Assembly: GCF_900187125.1 (NCBI RefSeq)
Contig: NZ_LT906468.1
Coordinates: 2,976,001 to 3,040,000, forward strand
Reading direction: 5' to 3'
DNA length: 64,000 nucleotides
Source of the DNA: Sphingobacterium mizutaii
Lineage (GTDB): Bacteria > Bacteroidota > Bacteroidia > Sphingobacteriales > Sphingobacteriaceae
The notes under the pieces were generated by a model. The model worked only from the letters and a program-made list of their open reading frames with translations, was not told where the DNA came from and searched no databases. Shown here piece by piece: positions 16,670-23,767 of the stretch (position 1 is the stretch's first letter; the number at the start of each line of letters is the position of its first letter). The position numbers and the translations under genes are program-made.

Positions 16670-17437
16670 TTAAAATAATAAAATCTGCCCCTTTTTATTA
16701 ACAAGTAGTTCTTCAACCGGATCAGAACTAAGTTCTTCAGAGCCCTCAACACTTGATTCCTTAATTTTTTGAATTATAAAGGGATTTGCATTTGATTCAT
16801 AATAATAAGGTAGGTAATGATTAGTTCCTGGATCATATACCTTGCGGACATTATATGTTTTAAAATGTTGTAGAGTTAATGTATCCATGTGCGCTACTTC
16901 TCCTACCATGGTATTCAAAACCATATTAATTAAAGTCATCTTTACACAGGTCAGATCGAGATCACTTCCATAAAATTTTAGATTTCGATTTCTTTTCGCA
17001 GCTGCTAATAACATTCGGCCAGAACCACATGCGCAATCCAATACTGATTTACCATCCTCCAATTGGTCCGGAGCAATAGTCATAATTGACATCATATCAC
17101 AAATTGGTTGAGGAGTGAAAAATTGTCCATTATGACCGTGGCTTACTAGATCCATAAATAGATCACCCAACGCATCGGTAAAATCAAAACTTGCTGTAGC
17201 CATCAATTCAAACATTTGAAAAAACATAATATGTTCTTCCTTAGTTGTGTATCGCTTCTCCAGTTCTTTAAAATCCTCAGCCTTTTTATTGATATTGAGC
17301 ATTAAAACCGCATAATCTATAAAATCTGTAAATACTTCTGAAACAGTCCTGCGATATGCTATTTTTTCAAAATATGAAGCAAATTGCTTCTGAGCTTCCT
17401 CAGGTCGAAGCTGCTCGATTGGTTTATGTTTTTTCAT
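16670..17437 (-). CDS. N6-methylase-like protein lacking the NPPY motif
   Basis: A 255-residue protein related to HsdM-type N6-adenine methylases: the target-side QFFTPQPICDMM motif (105-116), the SAM-binding VLDCACGSGRMLLAA (132-146) and the acidic GSDLDLTC (157-164) are all present. The catalytic (N/D)PP(Y/F) motif that should follow at about 195-215 is absent: that region reads KTYNVRKVYDPGTNHYLPYYY. It may therefore bind SAM or DNA without methylating, acting as an inactive mimic or regulator, or use an unusual active site. It carries the AGTAACACAA/CACGCAAA leader motif directly upstream, like the replication genes. Confidence 0.72.
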   Translation of the reverse strand: MKKHKPIEQLRPEEAQKQFASYFEKIAYRRTVSEVFTDFIDYAVLMLNINKKAEDFKELEKRYTTKEEHIMFFQMFELMATASFDFTDALGDLFMDLVSHGHNGQFFTPQPICDMMSIMTIAPDQLEDGKSVLDCACGSGRMLLAAAKRNRNLKFYGSDLDLTCVKMTLINMVLNTMVGEVAHMDTLTLQHFKTYNVRKVYDPGTNHYLPYYYESNANPFIIQKIKESSVEGSEELSSDPVEELLVNKKGQILLF

Positions 17438-17438
17438 T

Positions 17439-17465
17439 TTTTGCGTGAATGAAGTTGTGTTACTA
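17439..17465 (-). repeat. Two-part leader motif copy (17.4 kb)
   Basis: On the minus strand AGTAACACAA precedes CACGCAAAA, which abuts the start codon of the methylase-like gene at 17437. It is one of the family of leader elements found upstream of early genes. Confidence 0.7.
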
Positions 17466-17535
17466 TTGCAATAATATAAGTTAATAATTACATCAGAAAG
17501 TTTATTCGTATATTTAAATCACCAATTATTATTAA

Positions 17536-18045
17536 ATGAAAAGTTTTGATTTTTATAAAAGCTTATATGAACGAGAGCTAAAAAGGAGACATGATTTAGA
17601 TTCACTAATTAATTTACCTCTTACTTTAATAACCGCTCTAGTTACTGTTATAGGTTTTATAACAAAAAACCATGAATTACATTTTTGTAAATTGGATTTT
17701 TTCACGTTTATGCTCACCCTCACAAGTATTTCTATTATAATTAGTATATATTTTTTGACAGCATCATTCAATAATTTATTTGTTGGTTATGGGTACAGAA
17801 ACTTTGCATACACTGAAAAACTTAGGCAATATGAAAAAGAAATTGATAAATTCAATAATGCTGTTACTGATGATAAAAAGATTGATTATGAGAATAAATT
17901 AATAGAAAGGATGAATAAAATTACTGATTACAATATCATCCTAAATGATAAGAGAAGCAGGTTTTTATACTATGCGAAAACAACAATCATTATATCATTA
18001 TTTTTAACAGGAATCTTATTTTTTATTAAATCAATATATTATTAA
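17536..18045 (+). CDS. Two-to-four-TM membrane protein, possible defence effector
   Basis: A 169-residue membrane protein on the strand opposite to the lytic genes. A charged amphipathic N-terminus (FYKSLYERELKRRHDLDSL) is followed by hydrophobic segments at about 27-43 and 52-75, a cytoplasmic-looking helical region with charged residues (about 85-145), and a C-terminal TM helix (about 147-166). This recalls SLATT-like membrane effectors in general build, without proof of homology. Its stop is 2 bases before the start of a 48-residue gene, so the two form a pair. Confidence 0.6.
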   Translation: MKSFDFYKSLYERELKRRHDLDSLINLPLTLITALVTVIGFITKNHELHFCKLDFFTFMLTLTSISIIISIYFLTASFNNLFVGYGYRNFAYTEKLRQYEKEIDKFNNAVTDDKKIDYENKLIERMNKITDYNIILNDKRSRFLYYAKTTIIISLFLTGILFFIKSIYY

Positions 18046-18047
18046 TT

Positions 18048-18194
18048 ATGAGTGATCCAAATCAAGAACAAAATGACCCGGTTTATATTCCGGCGGAGCC
18101 GATTGAGCCAGTATTTCCTGCAGACAGGATTGAAAAAGGTGAACAACCAATCGGTCCAGATTCAAAACCTTACCCATTAGAAAACGGAGATTAA
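18048..18194 (+). CDS. 48-residue acidic, Pro-rich partner peptide
   Basis: A short frame starting MSDPNQEQNDPVYIPAEPIE and ending PYPLENGD, 2 bases after the stop of the membrane-protein gene. It has eight prolines and many acidic residues, so it is probably disordered. The end of the gene forms the left arm of the terminator hairpin (18181-18204). Clean composition, tight spacing and the terminator at its end argue that it is real. It may be a regulator or antitoxin-like partner of the membrane protein; that is a guess. Confidence 0.6.
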   Translation: MSDPNQEQNDPVYIPAEPIEPVFPADRIEKGEQPIGPDSKPYPLENGD

Positions 18195-18204
18195 TCTCCG
18201 TTTT
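18181..18204. terminator. Bidirectional terminator hairpin
   Basis: A perfect 10-bp stem (AAAACGGAGA / TCTCCGTTTT) with a TTAA loop, overlapping the last codons of the 48-residue gene and directly abutting the stop of the ThiF gene on the minus strand. It serves both converging transcripts. Confidence 0.85.
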
Positions 18205-18942
18205 CTATATGGGAATCCCTTTAACGTTCATTGTATCTAAATTCAAAAACAAACCCTGATGATCAATTTGGCCTTTAGATATTAGTTTCCAGAGTAAATT
18301 ACAACCTAATTGAGCAAGTGTAGAATTGATAAACATATCCTGCTTAGTCAGGGCTTCAGCTAAAGAGCAGCTTGGTCCTTGATCTTCTTCTTTATTAGAT
18401 TTCAAATCGAATAATTGGTCGACATTTTTTAATGCTAGCTTTCCAATATGAAAAGCAGACCCTAATATTACCTGTCCAATATTTCTGCTATTTCCAAAGT
18501 CTAACCAATACAATAAACTATTATTATCAAATGATTTGTTTAGGAATGAAGTGTCTTTTTTGAAAAGATTGGATACTTGAATTCTGGAACTGATATTATC
18601 AGTACAAGTAATTACAAAGTTTGATGTCTTTTCATTATAGTTTTCCGGAACTGCCTCCCAATCAAAGCCGAAGAAACGGTTGATACGTGTGATTGAAGAA
18701 ATTGCTTTGTTAACTCCTAAATCAGTTGGTGAAAACATTTGTCTTCCAATATTTGCTTCAGAAACGATATCTGAATCATATGCAATAACATGAATTCCTG
18801 GATGACCTAATGCAATCAAACCTGTATTTATTCGAGCCAAACAAGATAATACTTGTGTGCCGGTACCTCCTATCCCAATAACTGAAATTGTTAACAAATG
18901 GGTTGGGTTAATTATATATGGATGTGTTATATGTTTTTTCAT
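18205..18942 (-). CDS. PRTRC system ThiF-family protein (E1-like)
   Basis: A 245-residue E1/ThiF-like adenylating enzyme. The nucleotide-binding loop GIGGTGTQ is at 23-30, an acidic metal/ATP site YDSDIVSEANIGRQMF at 55-70, and the CTDN crossover strand at 113-116. The PSCSLAEAL segment with C192 is a candidate thioester cysteine. It belongs to the PRTRC (ParB-related, ThiF-related cassette) family and is the last gene of that cluster here. By family logic it would activate the C-terminal glycine of the ubiquitin-like protein C. It is separated from protein B by a plus-strand insertion at 18971-19378. Confidence 0.88.
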   Translation of the reverse strand: MKKHITHPYIINPTHLLTISVIGIGGTGTQVLSCLARINTGLIALGHPGIHVIAYDSDIVSEANIGRQMFSPTDLGVNKAISSITRINRFFGFDWEAVPENYNEKTSNFVITCTDNISSRIQVSNLFKKDTSFLNKSFDNNSLLYWLDFGNSRNIGQVILGSAFHIGKLALKNVDQLFDLKSNKEEDQGPSCSLAEALTKQDMFINSTLAQLGCNLLWKLISKGQIDHQGLFLNLDTMNVKGIPI

Positions 18943-18970
18943 TATCTTTAAATGCTAACTTTTAATATTT

Positions 18971-19378
18971 ATGAATGATAATTCTCCTATCTACATTGAA
19001 ATTCAGATCTATACGGAGATTGAGACTGAGGATTTAAATGAAGATGTTTTATTTGAACTTTTTAAAGATGAACTTTTATCCTCCTCAATGGAGTTCGATG
19101 GTCCTTTAGATAGAATTTGTGGTGAAATTGCTTTAACACTGTCTTCTGAAGGTGGAAGCCCAGATGTTGATGACCTAGAAATCGAAGGTTTTTCATTTGA
19201 TGAAGAAAGTTTAACTGGTGAATTCATATTAAATTATACTGTAAATCGAATTTTTACCTGTTCAGATTTAAATTCCCATGATAGAAGCTATTTAGAATTT
19301 GAATTTGTTTTCGATTTACCTAATCAAACATTCAAATGCAGTTCAATTAATAACTTTTCCCAATTTAGTCCTGAATAA
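18971..19378 (+). CDS. Very acidic 135-residue protein, possible DNA mimic
   Basis: A 135-residue protein with 31 Asp/Glu against 5 Lys/Arg, giving a net charge near -26, with the acid spread along the chain rather than in a tail. Beta-strand-like alternation is visible (YIEIQIYTEIETE, YLEFEFVFDL). No family recognised. Such composition is typical of DNA-mimic inhibitors (Ocr-, ArdA-like) and some anti-CRISPR proteins, but also of ordinary small acidic proteins. It lies on the plus strand inside the minus-strand PRTRC cluster, 28 bases from the divergent ThiF start and with its stop directly abutting the stop of protein B. Confidence 0.6.
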   Translation: MNDNSPIYIEIQIYTEIETEDLNEDVLFELFKDELLSSSMEFDGPLDRICGEIALTLSSEGGSPDVDDLEIEGFSFDEESLTGEFILNYTVNRIFTCSDLNSHDRSYLEFEFVFDLPNQTFKCSSINNFSQFSPE

Positions 19379-20056
19379 CTATTTCCATAAATCATTCAAT
19401 TTTTTCTTTTTTTCGATTAACTGATCGATTGGGAATTTCCCTCCAGTCTTAATTAAATCTTTCCAAGTAAGGGTAACATTATCCTTCGTTACTGTATTGG
19501 CATTTAGATGAGTGAATTCTGATGCCCAAAAGATAGTTTCCCAATAATTGATGATATCCTGGAAGGTATTTCCTTTCATTTTAGTTTTTGCTGATCCTTG
19601 GCATACTCCACCTTCGTTAGAACAATTTGGAAATGGTGGAACACATAAAATAGGATTTTCACTTTTTAAATCTTTAACAGCAAAAACCGATAAAGCTTTC
19701 CCTTTTACTTTGAAAATCATATCCGGAACAAAGGCTTCTCCATTTCCAACGAATTCATCTCTGAAGTAAAGCATACGCTTTTTACCAGGGCATTTCCAGA
19801 TGAAAATTTCATTATCTAAATCCATATAAACCATATTACTCGGAACCAATCCTTTAGGTTGAGCACTTATTTTTTGAGACTTAAAAGAATTAAGAATATT
19901 TTCAATTGTTTCTGCAGCTAATGGTTTTCCAGACAGTACCTGCCCGTTATCATTAATATCATGAGATTCAAAATAATATTCATAGTTAGATCTATATCCA
20001 GCTAGAATAATAAATGGACTCATTTCCTCAACTAGCTTTTCTGTTATTTTGTCCAT
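19379..20056 (-). CDS. PRTRC system protein B (E2-like)
   Basis: A 225-residue protein matching the Bacteroidota PRTRC-B pattern: the mid-protein KGLVPSNMVYMD and FIWKCPGKKRMLYF, an Ala/Phe-rich strand, then PPFPNCSNEGGVCQGS (140-155) and the TWKDLIKTGGKFP end. The family corresponds to the prokaryotic E2-like group; C152 in GGVCQGS is at the place of the E2 catalytic cysteine. The proposed role is to receive the ubiquitin-like protein C from ThiF and pass it to a target. The start at 20056 overlaps the upstream gene by 29 bases; ATG at 20023, just after that gene's stop and after a GAGGA sequence, is an alternative. Confidence 0.85.
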   Translation of the reverse strand: MDKITEKLVEEMSPFIILAGYRSNYEYYFESHDINDNGQVLSGKPLAAETIENILNSFKSQKISAQPKGLVPSNMVYMDLDNEIFIWKCPGKKRMLYFRDEFVGNGEAFVPDMIFKVKGKALSVFAVKDLKSENPILCVPPFPNCSNEGGVCQGSAKTKMKGNTFQDIINYWETIFWASEFTHLNANTVTKDNVTLTWKDLIKTGGKFPIDQLIEKKKKLNDLWK

Positions 20057-21134
20057 AATCTTGAATTTGTTTTGAAAAGTTTGAATATTTATTGAATAAC
20101 TGGTTCATTAGTATAGGGAATTTTGAATTGTGGACAGGAATGCTATCCATTTCAATAGTAATACGAGTTGAAGAAGTAGGACAACCAACCCCTTCATTAG
20201 CTACATTATTAATATAGTCCTCCCAATAATCAAACAAATCATCTAAGTCATAAACTATGCAGAACTGCTCGGCAAATGAAAATATTGGGTTAAAATCATC
20301 TTCAAATTGATCAACAAAATCATATAATGATTCTTTAAGATTATATATCTCAAGCACATCCAAATAAAATTTAGAAACCGGGTGTTTAGGATCTAGGGAC
20401 TCCTTTAATGTTCTAAGATCAGAATGGCTATCAGGCACTTCATCTTTAATAGCTAATAAAGCTGATTGAGCCTCACCATTTTCATAAAACGACCTCAATA
20501 CATCTAAATCTTGAACACGTTCATTATATTCCTCCTGAACTCCTTCAGCATCACCATGGTATTCCATAAGTTGTTCAGCCTCATCTTCCATCCACTCTAT
20601 GCAGTATTCATAATAATTTTGCCAAATACCACATCCTTTACTTAAAAGCATTTTGATTGCACAATTAAGAAATTGAATATATCTTTCATCATGGCCATCT
20701 AATGAATCTATGATTTCTTTATAAAGAAGGATATTGTACTGTTCAGATTCGTAATAAACAGTTCGATATAAGAAGAAATATTCCATTTTATTCAATACTG
20801 AATCCTCAATTACATCTACCATTTTTGTTCCGGCATATATTGAATTAATGTGCTCTAGCATTACTTTTATTGGGTTCAATACATTCAAATCCTTTGGTTT
20901 AATTAAAAACAATTCAACAAATCGAATATATGCTGGAACTAATTGTTCCAGCTCTTTATTTTGATTACAAACTAATTTTGGAGATAACCTTAAGGAATAA
21001 AGTCCATTTGCAACGATGGGAGAAAAACCTTGACTTTTCTTTCCCTGTTTGCGTAAAGGTTTGGATCCTTTACCTCGAGTGACAATGCTCGACCCAATTT
21101 GGAGTGTATTTCTTTTTGACTCAGTTTTTTGCAT
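20028..21134 (-). CDS. PRTRC-cluster protein, possibly protein F
   Basis: A 368-residue, acidic, largely helical protein in the PRTRC block between beta clamp and protein B, overlapping the latter. The first 40 residues are basic and Ser/Gly-rich (KRNTLQIGSSIVTRGKGSKPLRKQGKKS) and likely flexible; the rest is Leu/Glu/Asp/Tyr-rich helix. PRTRC clusters contain a protein F of similar size at a comparable place, so this may be its divergent version, but I cannot show homology from the sequence alone. The leader motif precedes it at 21144-21170. Confidence 0.5.
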   Translation of the reverse strand: MQKTESKRNTLQIGSSIVTRGKGSKPLRKQGKKSQGFSPIVANGLYSLRLSPKLVCNQNKELEQLVPAYIRFVELFLIKPKDLNVLNPIKVMLEHINSIYAGTKMVDVIEDSVLNKMEYFFLYRTVYYESEQYNILLYKEIIDSLDGHDERYIQFLNCAIKMLLSKGCGIWQNYYEYCIEWMEDEAEQLMEYHGDAEGVQEEYNERVQDLDVLRSFYENGEAQSALLAIKDEVPDSHSDLRTLKESLDPKHPVSKFYLDVLEIYNLKESLYDFVDQFEDDFNPIFSFAEQFCIVYDLDDLFDYWEDYINNVANEGVGCPTSSTRITIEMDSIPVHNSKFPILMNQLFNKYSNFSKQIQDYGQNNRKAS

Positions 21135-21143
21135 GAGATTATG

Positions 21144-21170
21144 TTTTTGCGTGATTTACTCATTGTGTTA
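21144..21170 (-). repeat. Two-part leader motif copy (21.1 kb)
   Basis: AATAACACAA then CACGCAAAAA on the minus strand, 10-36 bases before the start of the 20028-21134 gene. The first box has one difference from the other copies (AATAACACAA for AGTAACACAA). Confidence 0.65.
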
Positions 21171-21273
21171 TTTGTTGATAAAATAATTCCTCAATATTTT
21201 CCAGGTTTCTCTAACAGATATATTTGCACTTTTATGTGCAAATAAATCTTGTCTCTTTACTGTTAGATAAGCC

Positions 21274-21501
21274 TTAAGGGTTAATTTCCTCTTTGGCATG
21301 GATTACTTTTTTAGTTAGAATAATATCATCCCTTTCAATTGCTTTTTGGAGAGGATAAGCTCCATTATGATCATCATAAATAGATATTTCTCCTTGGTAA
21401 TTGATAACTTCAACCTCTCCTTTTCCCAATCCTTTGATTTCTATAATCAATGTATCTCCGATATTAATCACTTGTCCTGATTTATCTTTATAATTCGCCA
21501 T
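21274..21501 (-). CDS. Small beta-rich protein of the PRTRC region
   Basis: A 75-residue protein with an alternating beta pattern and conserved-looking glycines (VINIGDTLIIEIKGLGKGEVEVINYQGE), suggesting an SH3-like or KOW-like barrel. It ends in a charged tail. It is 12 bases downstream of the beta-clamp gene and so probably co-transcribed. No family recognised. A 139-base non-coding gap carrying the next leader motif separates it from the following gene. Confidence 0.55.
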   Translation of the reverse strand: MANYKDKSGQVINIGDTLIIEIKGLGKGEVEVINYQGEISIYDDHNGAYPLQKAIERDDIILTKKVIHAKEEINP

Positions 21502-21513
21502 AGATAATTTTAA

Positions 21514-22608
21514 TTACTGTTTTAACATTGCTGGCATAATTAACACCATATAATTATCCACTCCTTCAGGCCTAATTAAAGCTGCACGATTTGGAGAGGT
21601 AAATTCAAGATTTATTTCTTCCGTACTTATGCCTGATAGGATTTCTAAAAGATATTTCCCATTAAATCCAATTTTCATTTCATAACCTGAATACATACCA
21701 ACAACAACTTCATTGGCGTGTTTCCCATTTTCGTGATCTTCAGATTTAATCTCAATTGAATTAGTTTTCAAGTCAAATTGTAATATTGACGTATGTTTAT
21801 CAGAAAATAGATTGAGCCTTTTCACTACACTTGAAAGTTGTCCCCTGTTGATGATCAACTTGTTGTCAGAAGGTACCGGAATAACCATTTTATATTCAGG
21901 GTATCTTTCGTCAATTCGTCTAGAATACAGTTTAACATTATCAATTTCAAAAAGGATATGTGTTTTATCCACAAACATTTTTACTTCCCCTTTCTTTAAA
22001 ATTGATTTCAGGACAACGAAAGACTTTTTATCTAGTAGATATGAATCATTACTAGAAGTAGGACAATCGAATTTAAATTGCGATAATCTGTGAGCATCCG
22101 TTGAAACAAATGTTATATGAGACCTATCGAATTCCATTAATATACCATTCATGGCTGGTCTCAATTCATCTGTGCTTACAGTACCCATAGTTTTCAAAAT
22201 AGCCTCCCTTATCAAGTCTGCTTGAATATTGAACGAATCATGATTTTTTACTTCTGGAATTTTTACAAAATCTGAGGGATCCATAACGGCCATATTATAT
22301 TCACCGACTTCCGATTTTATTAGAAAATTAGAAGCTGATGCAATAATCTCAATTGGTCCATCTGGTAGACTTTTGAGAATATTATTGAATAAAGATGCGT
22401 CAACTACCGTTTTTCCAGATTCATGGTTTGAAACTTGAATTTTTATCTGAATTGTATTTCTTAAATCACTCGAAGTAATACAAAGATTTTCACTATTTAG
22501 TTCAAGGAGAACTCCAGTCAAAATTGGAATTGATGCATTTGTAGAAGTAACATTGGTTACTAAGCTTATTGCCTGCAAGAGACTCAACTTGTCAGATTTT
22601 AATTTCAT
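21514..22608 (-). CDS. dnaN: Phage DNA polymerase III beta sliding clamp
   Basis: A 364-residue protein of the length of bacterial beta clamps, with the usual three-domain layout: the N-terminal SLLQAISLVTNVTSTNASIPILTGVLLEL (about 9-37), the central TDAHRLS segment (about 175-181) and the C-terminal YMVLIMPAML (about 353-362) that ends in the conserved MPM/L-type strand. It would load onto primed DNA and hold a polymerase. Phage-encoded clamps of this type are uncommon; here it lies between PRTRC protein C and the possible F gene. The leader motif is directly upstream. Confidence 0.92.
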   Translation of the reverse strand: MKLKSDKLSLLQAISLVTNVTSTNASIPILTGVLLELNSENLCITSSDLRNTIQIKIQVSNHESGKTVVDASLFNNILKSLPDGPIEIIASASNFLIKSEVGEYNMAVMDPSDFVKIPEVKNHDSFNIQADLIREAILKTMGTVSTDELRPAMNGILMEFDRSHITFVSTDAHRLSQFKFDCPTSSNDSYLLDKKSFVVLKSILKKGEVKMFVDKTHILFEIDNVKLYSRRIDERYPEYKMVIPVPSDNKLIINRGQLSSVVKRLNLFSDKHTSILQFDLKTNSIEIKSEDHENGKHANEVVVGMYSGYEMKIGFNGKYLLEILSGISTEEINLEFTSPNRAALIRPEGVDNYMVLIMPAMLKQ

Positions 22609-22632
22609 TTTGCGTGTTTATTTGTGTTACTA
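22609..22632 (-). repeat. Two-part leader motif copy (22.6 kb)
   Basis: AGTAACACAAAT, six bases, then CACGCAAA directly joined to the beta-clamp ATG at 22608 (minus strand). This is one of the cleanest copies. Confidence 0.75.
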
Positions 22633-22639
22633 ATTATTT

Positions 22640-22864
22640 CTATCCCTTCGTCCCTATAGTGGTTTTGAATTCATATACAGCAGTACCATCATCTTTAAGA
22701 TTAGGTCCAATCATAGTAGATGTTGTGAGTTCCGGGTATTGGTTGCTAAGGAAGCTCATTACTTCCTCGAGAGAAAAGTTTTGGTTTGGATCCACGATAG
22801 TTATATCCTTACCATTTCTTTTTAATTTGAATTCGCGTTTTACGCCTGTAATTTGTAATGCCAT
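22640..22864 (-). CDS. PRTRC system protein C (ubiquitin-like)
   Basis: A 74-residue protein matching PRTRC-C: FKLKRNGKDITIVDPN (11-26), SLEEVMSFLSNQYPELTTSTMIGP (31-54) and the C-terminal YEFKTTIGTKG. The family is assigned to the prokaryotic ubiquitin-like group with a beta-grasp fold. The chain ends in glycine with no extra residues, so it would be ready for activation without a protease, consistent with no JAB-type peptidase being seen in the window. It sits between the beta clamp and the 85-residue gene. Confidence 0.9.
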   Translation of the reverse strand: MALQITGVKREFKLKRNGKDITIVDPNQNFSLEEVMSFLSNQYPELTTSTMIGPNLKDDGTAVYEFKTTIGTKG

Positions 22865-22876
22865 TTTTAATAAATT

Positions 22877-23134
22877 TTAGAATAAACTAATTTGTCTCGG
22901 AGGTGAAATCATTTTAGGATAATTCCTTTTTTGGAAAGTTGTTCCAAAATATTCGAGACTAGCTATTGCTCCCCATTTCATTCGATTTTCATTATCTGTC
23001 GCTTTTTCCCAGTTATATCTAGCTTTAAGATATTTTACATCTTGTTCAGAATAGTTGACAGGAAGAAACTTCTTTAAAAATGGATCTACATCCATTTTAT
23101 AGATTGGAATGAATTCACTACTCTTCTTCTCCAT
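22877..23134 (-). CDS. Unknown 85-residue protein in PRTRC operon
   Basis: An 85-residue basic protein (EKKSSEFIPIYKMDVDPFLKKFLPVNYSEQDVKYLKARYNWEK) with aromatic residues and a C-terminus ending PPRQISLF. That QISLF end looks like a QxxLF-type beta-clamp-binding motif, and the beta-clamp gene is next but one. It overlaps the end of protein E by 17 bases and precedes protein C by 12, so it belongs to the same operon. No family recognised. Confidence 0.6.
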   Translation of the reverse strand: MEKKSSEFIPIYKMDVDPFLKKFLPVNYSEQDVKYLKARYNWEKATDNENRMKWGAIASLEYFGTTFQKRNYPKMISPPRQISLF

Positions 23135-23693
23135 GATCCGAACTCTCCTCCTGATATTGGGACCTTTCTCCCTCAGAAATTGGTTCCATAAAAAGAAGTG
23201 ATCCTTGACTCAATTTAGCTTCTAAATCTGCGATTCGCTTTTTGAGCTTTTCATCATTTTTAATAGCTAAAGCTTGACGGAAAATATCAAGTGCTTGAGA
23301 TTCCTTTTTACCAGAAATTAGATCTTCAGCCTTTTTGATTAAGTCATTGATTTTTTTGGATTCTGCTTCTTGCTGTTTTTTCAACTTTTCCTCAGCAGCC
23401 TTTTTAACTTTACTTTCTTCATCAGCTTTGGAAGCTGATTTTTCAAATTCCTCAATGTTGGTCATTAGGCCAGTGACTCTTCCTAATGGTTCAGATACAC
23501 CTTTAATGAATCCTTCGTCTAACTCTTCCGGAGTTCCTGATAGAATCAATGGTTGTATGTTTTGAAGAGCGGGATCAGAGGCTGTTGATTTTGGGTTAAT
23601 CATAACAGTTAACTCTTCTCCTTTTGATTTGATGTTTATCTGCAGCTCGGCCTGGCCAATCACAGATTTTAATTGCGTGAAAAAATTACTCAT
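23118..23693 (-). CDS. PRTRC system protein E
   Basis: A 191-residue protein. The N-terminal half has the PRTRC-E pattern, beta strands (QLKSVIGQAELQINIKSKGEELTVMINP) followed by PLILSGTPEELDEGFIKGVSEPL, then a Lys/Glu-rich coiled coil (about 90-165) and an acidic tail. I chose the ATG at 23693 because the CACGCAAA-type box joins it directly; a longer frame from 23741 would add 16 residues running through the leader motif. First gene of the PRTRC operon. Its biochemical role is unknown. Confidence 0.85.
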   Translation of the reverse strand: MSNFFTQLKSVIGQAELQINIKSKGEELTVMINPKSTASDPALQNIQPLILSGTPEELDEGFIKGVSEPLGRVTGLMTNIEEFEKSASKADEESKVKKAAEEKLKKQQEAESKKINDLIKKAEDLISGKKESQALDIFRQALAIKNDEKLKKRIADLEAKLSQGSLLFMEPISEGERSQYQEESSDHGEEE

Positions 23694-23712
23694 TTTGCGT
23701 TTTGTGTTACTA
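23694..23712 (-). repeat. Two-part leader motif copy (23.7 kb)
   Basis: AGTAACACAAAACGCAAA joined to the PRTRC-E ATG at 23693 (minus strand). The two boxes are fused here with no spacer, which fixes the start choice. Confidence 0.7.
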
Positions 23713-23767
23713 ATTATTATTGATTTTGATGATAAATTCAATTATCAACGATTTTAGTGATAAAATT

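Noticed and set aside
23118..23741. Longer start of PRTRC protein E at 23741
   Set aside because: The additional 16 residues are read through the leader motif, which at the other genes abuts the true start.
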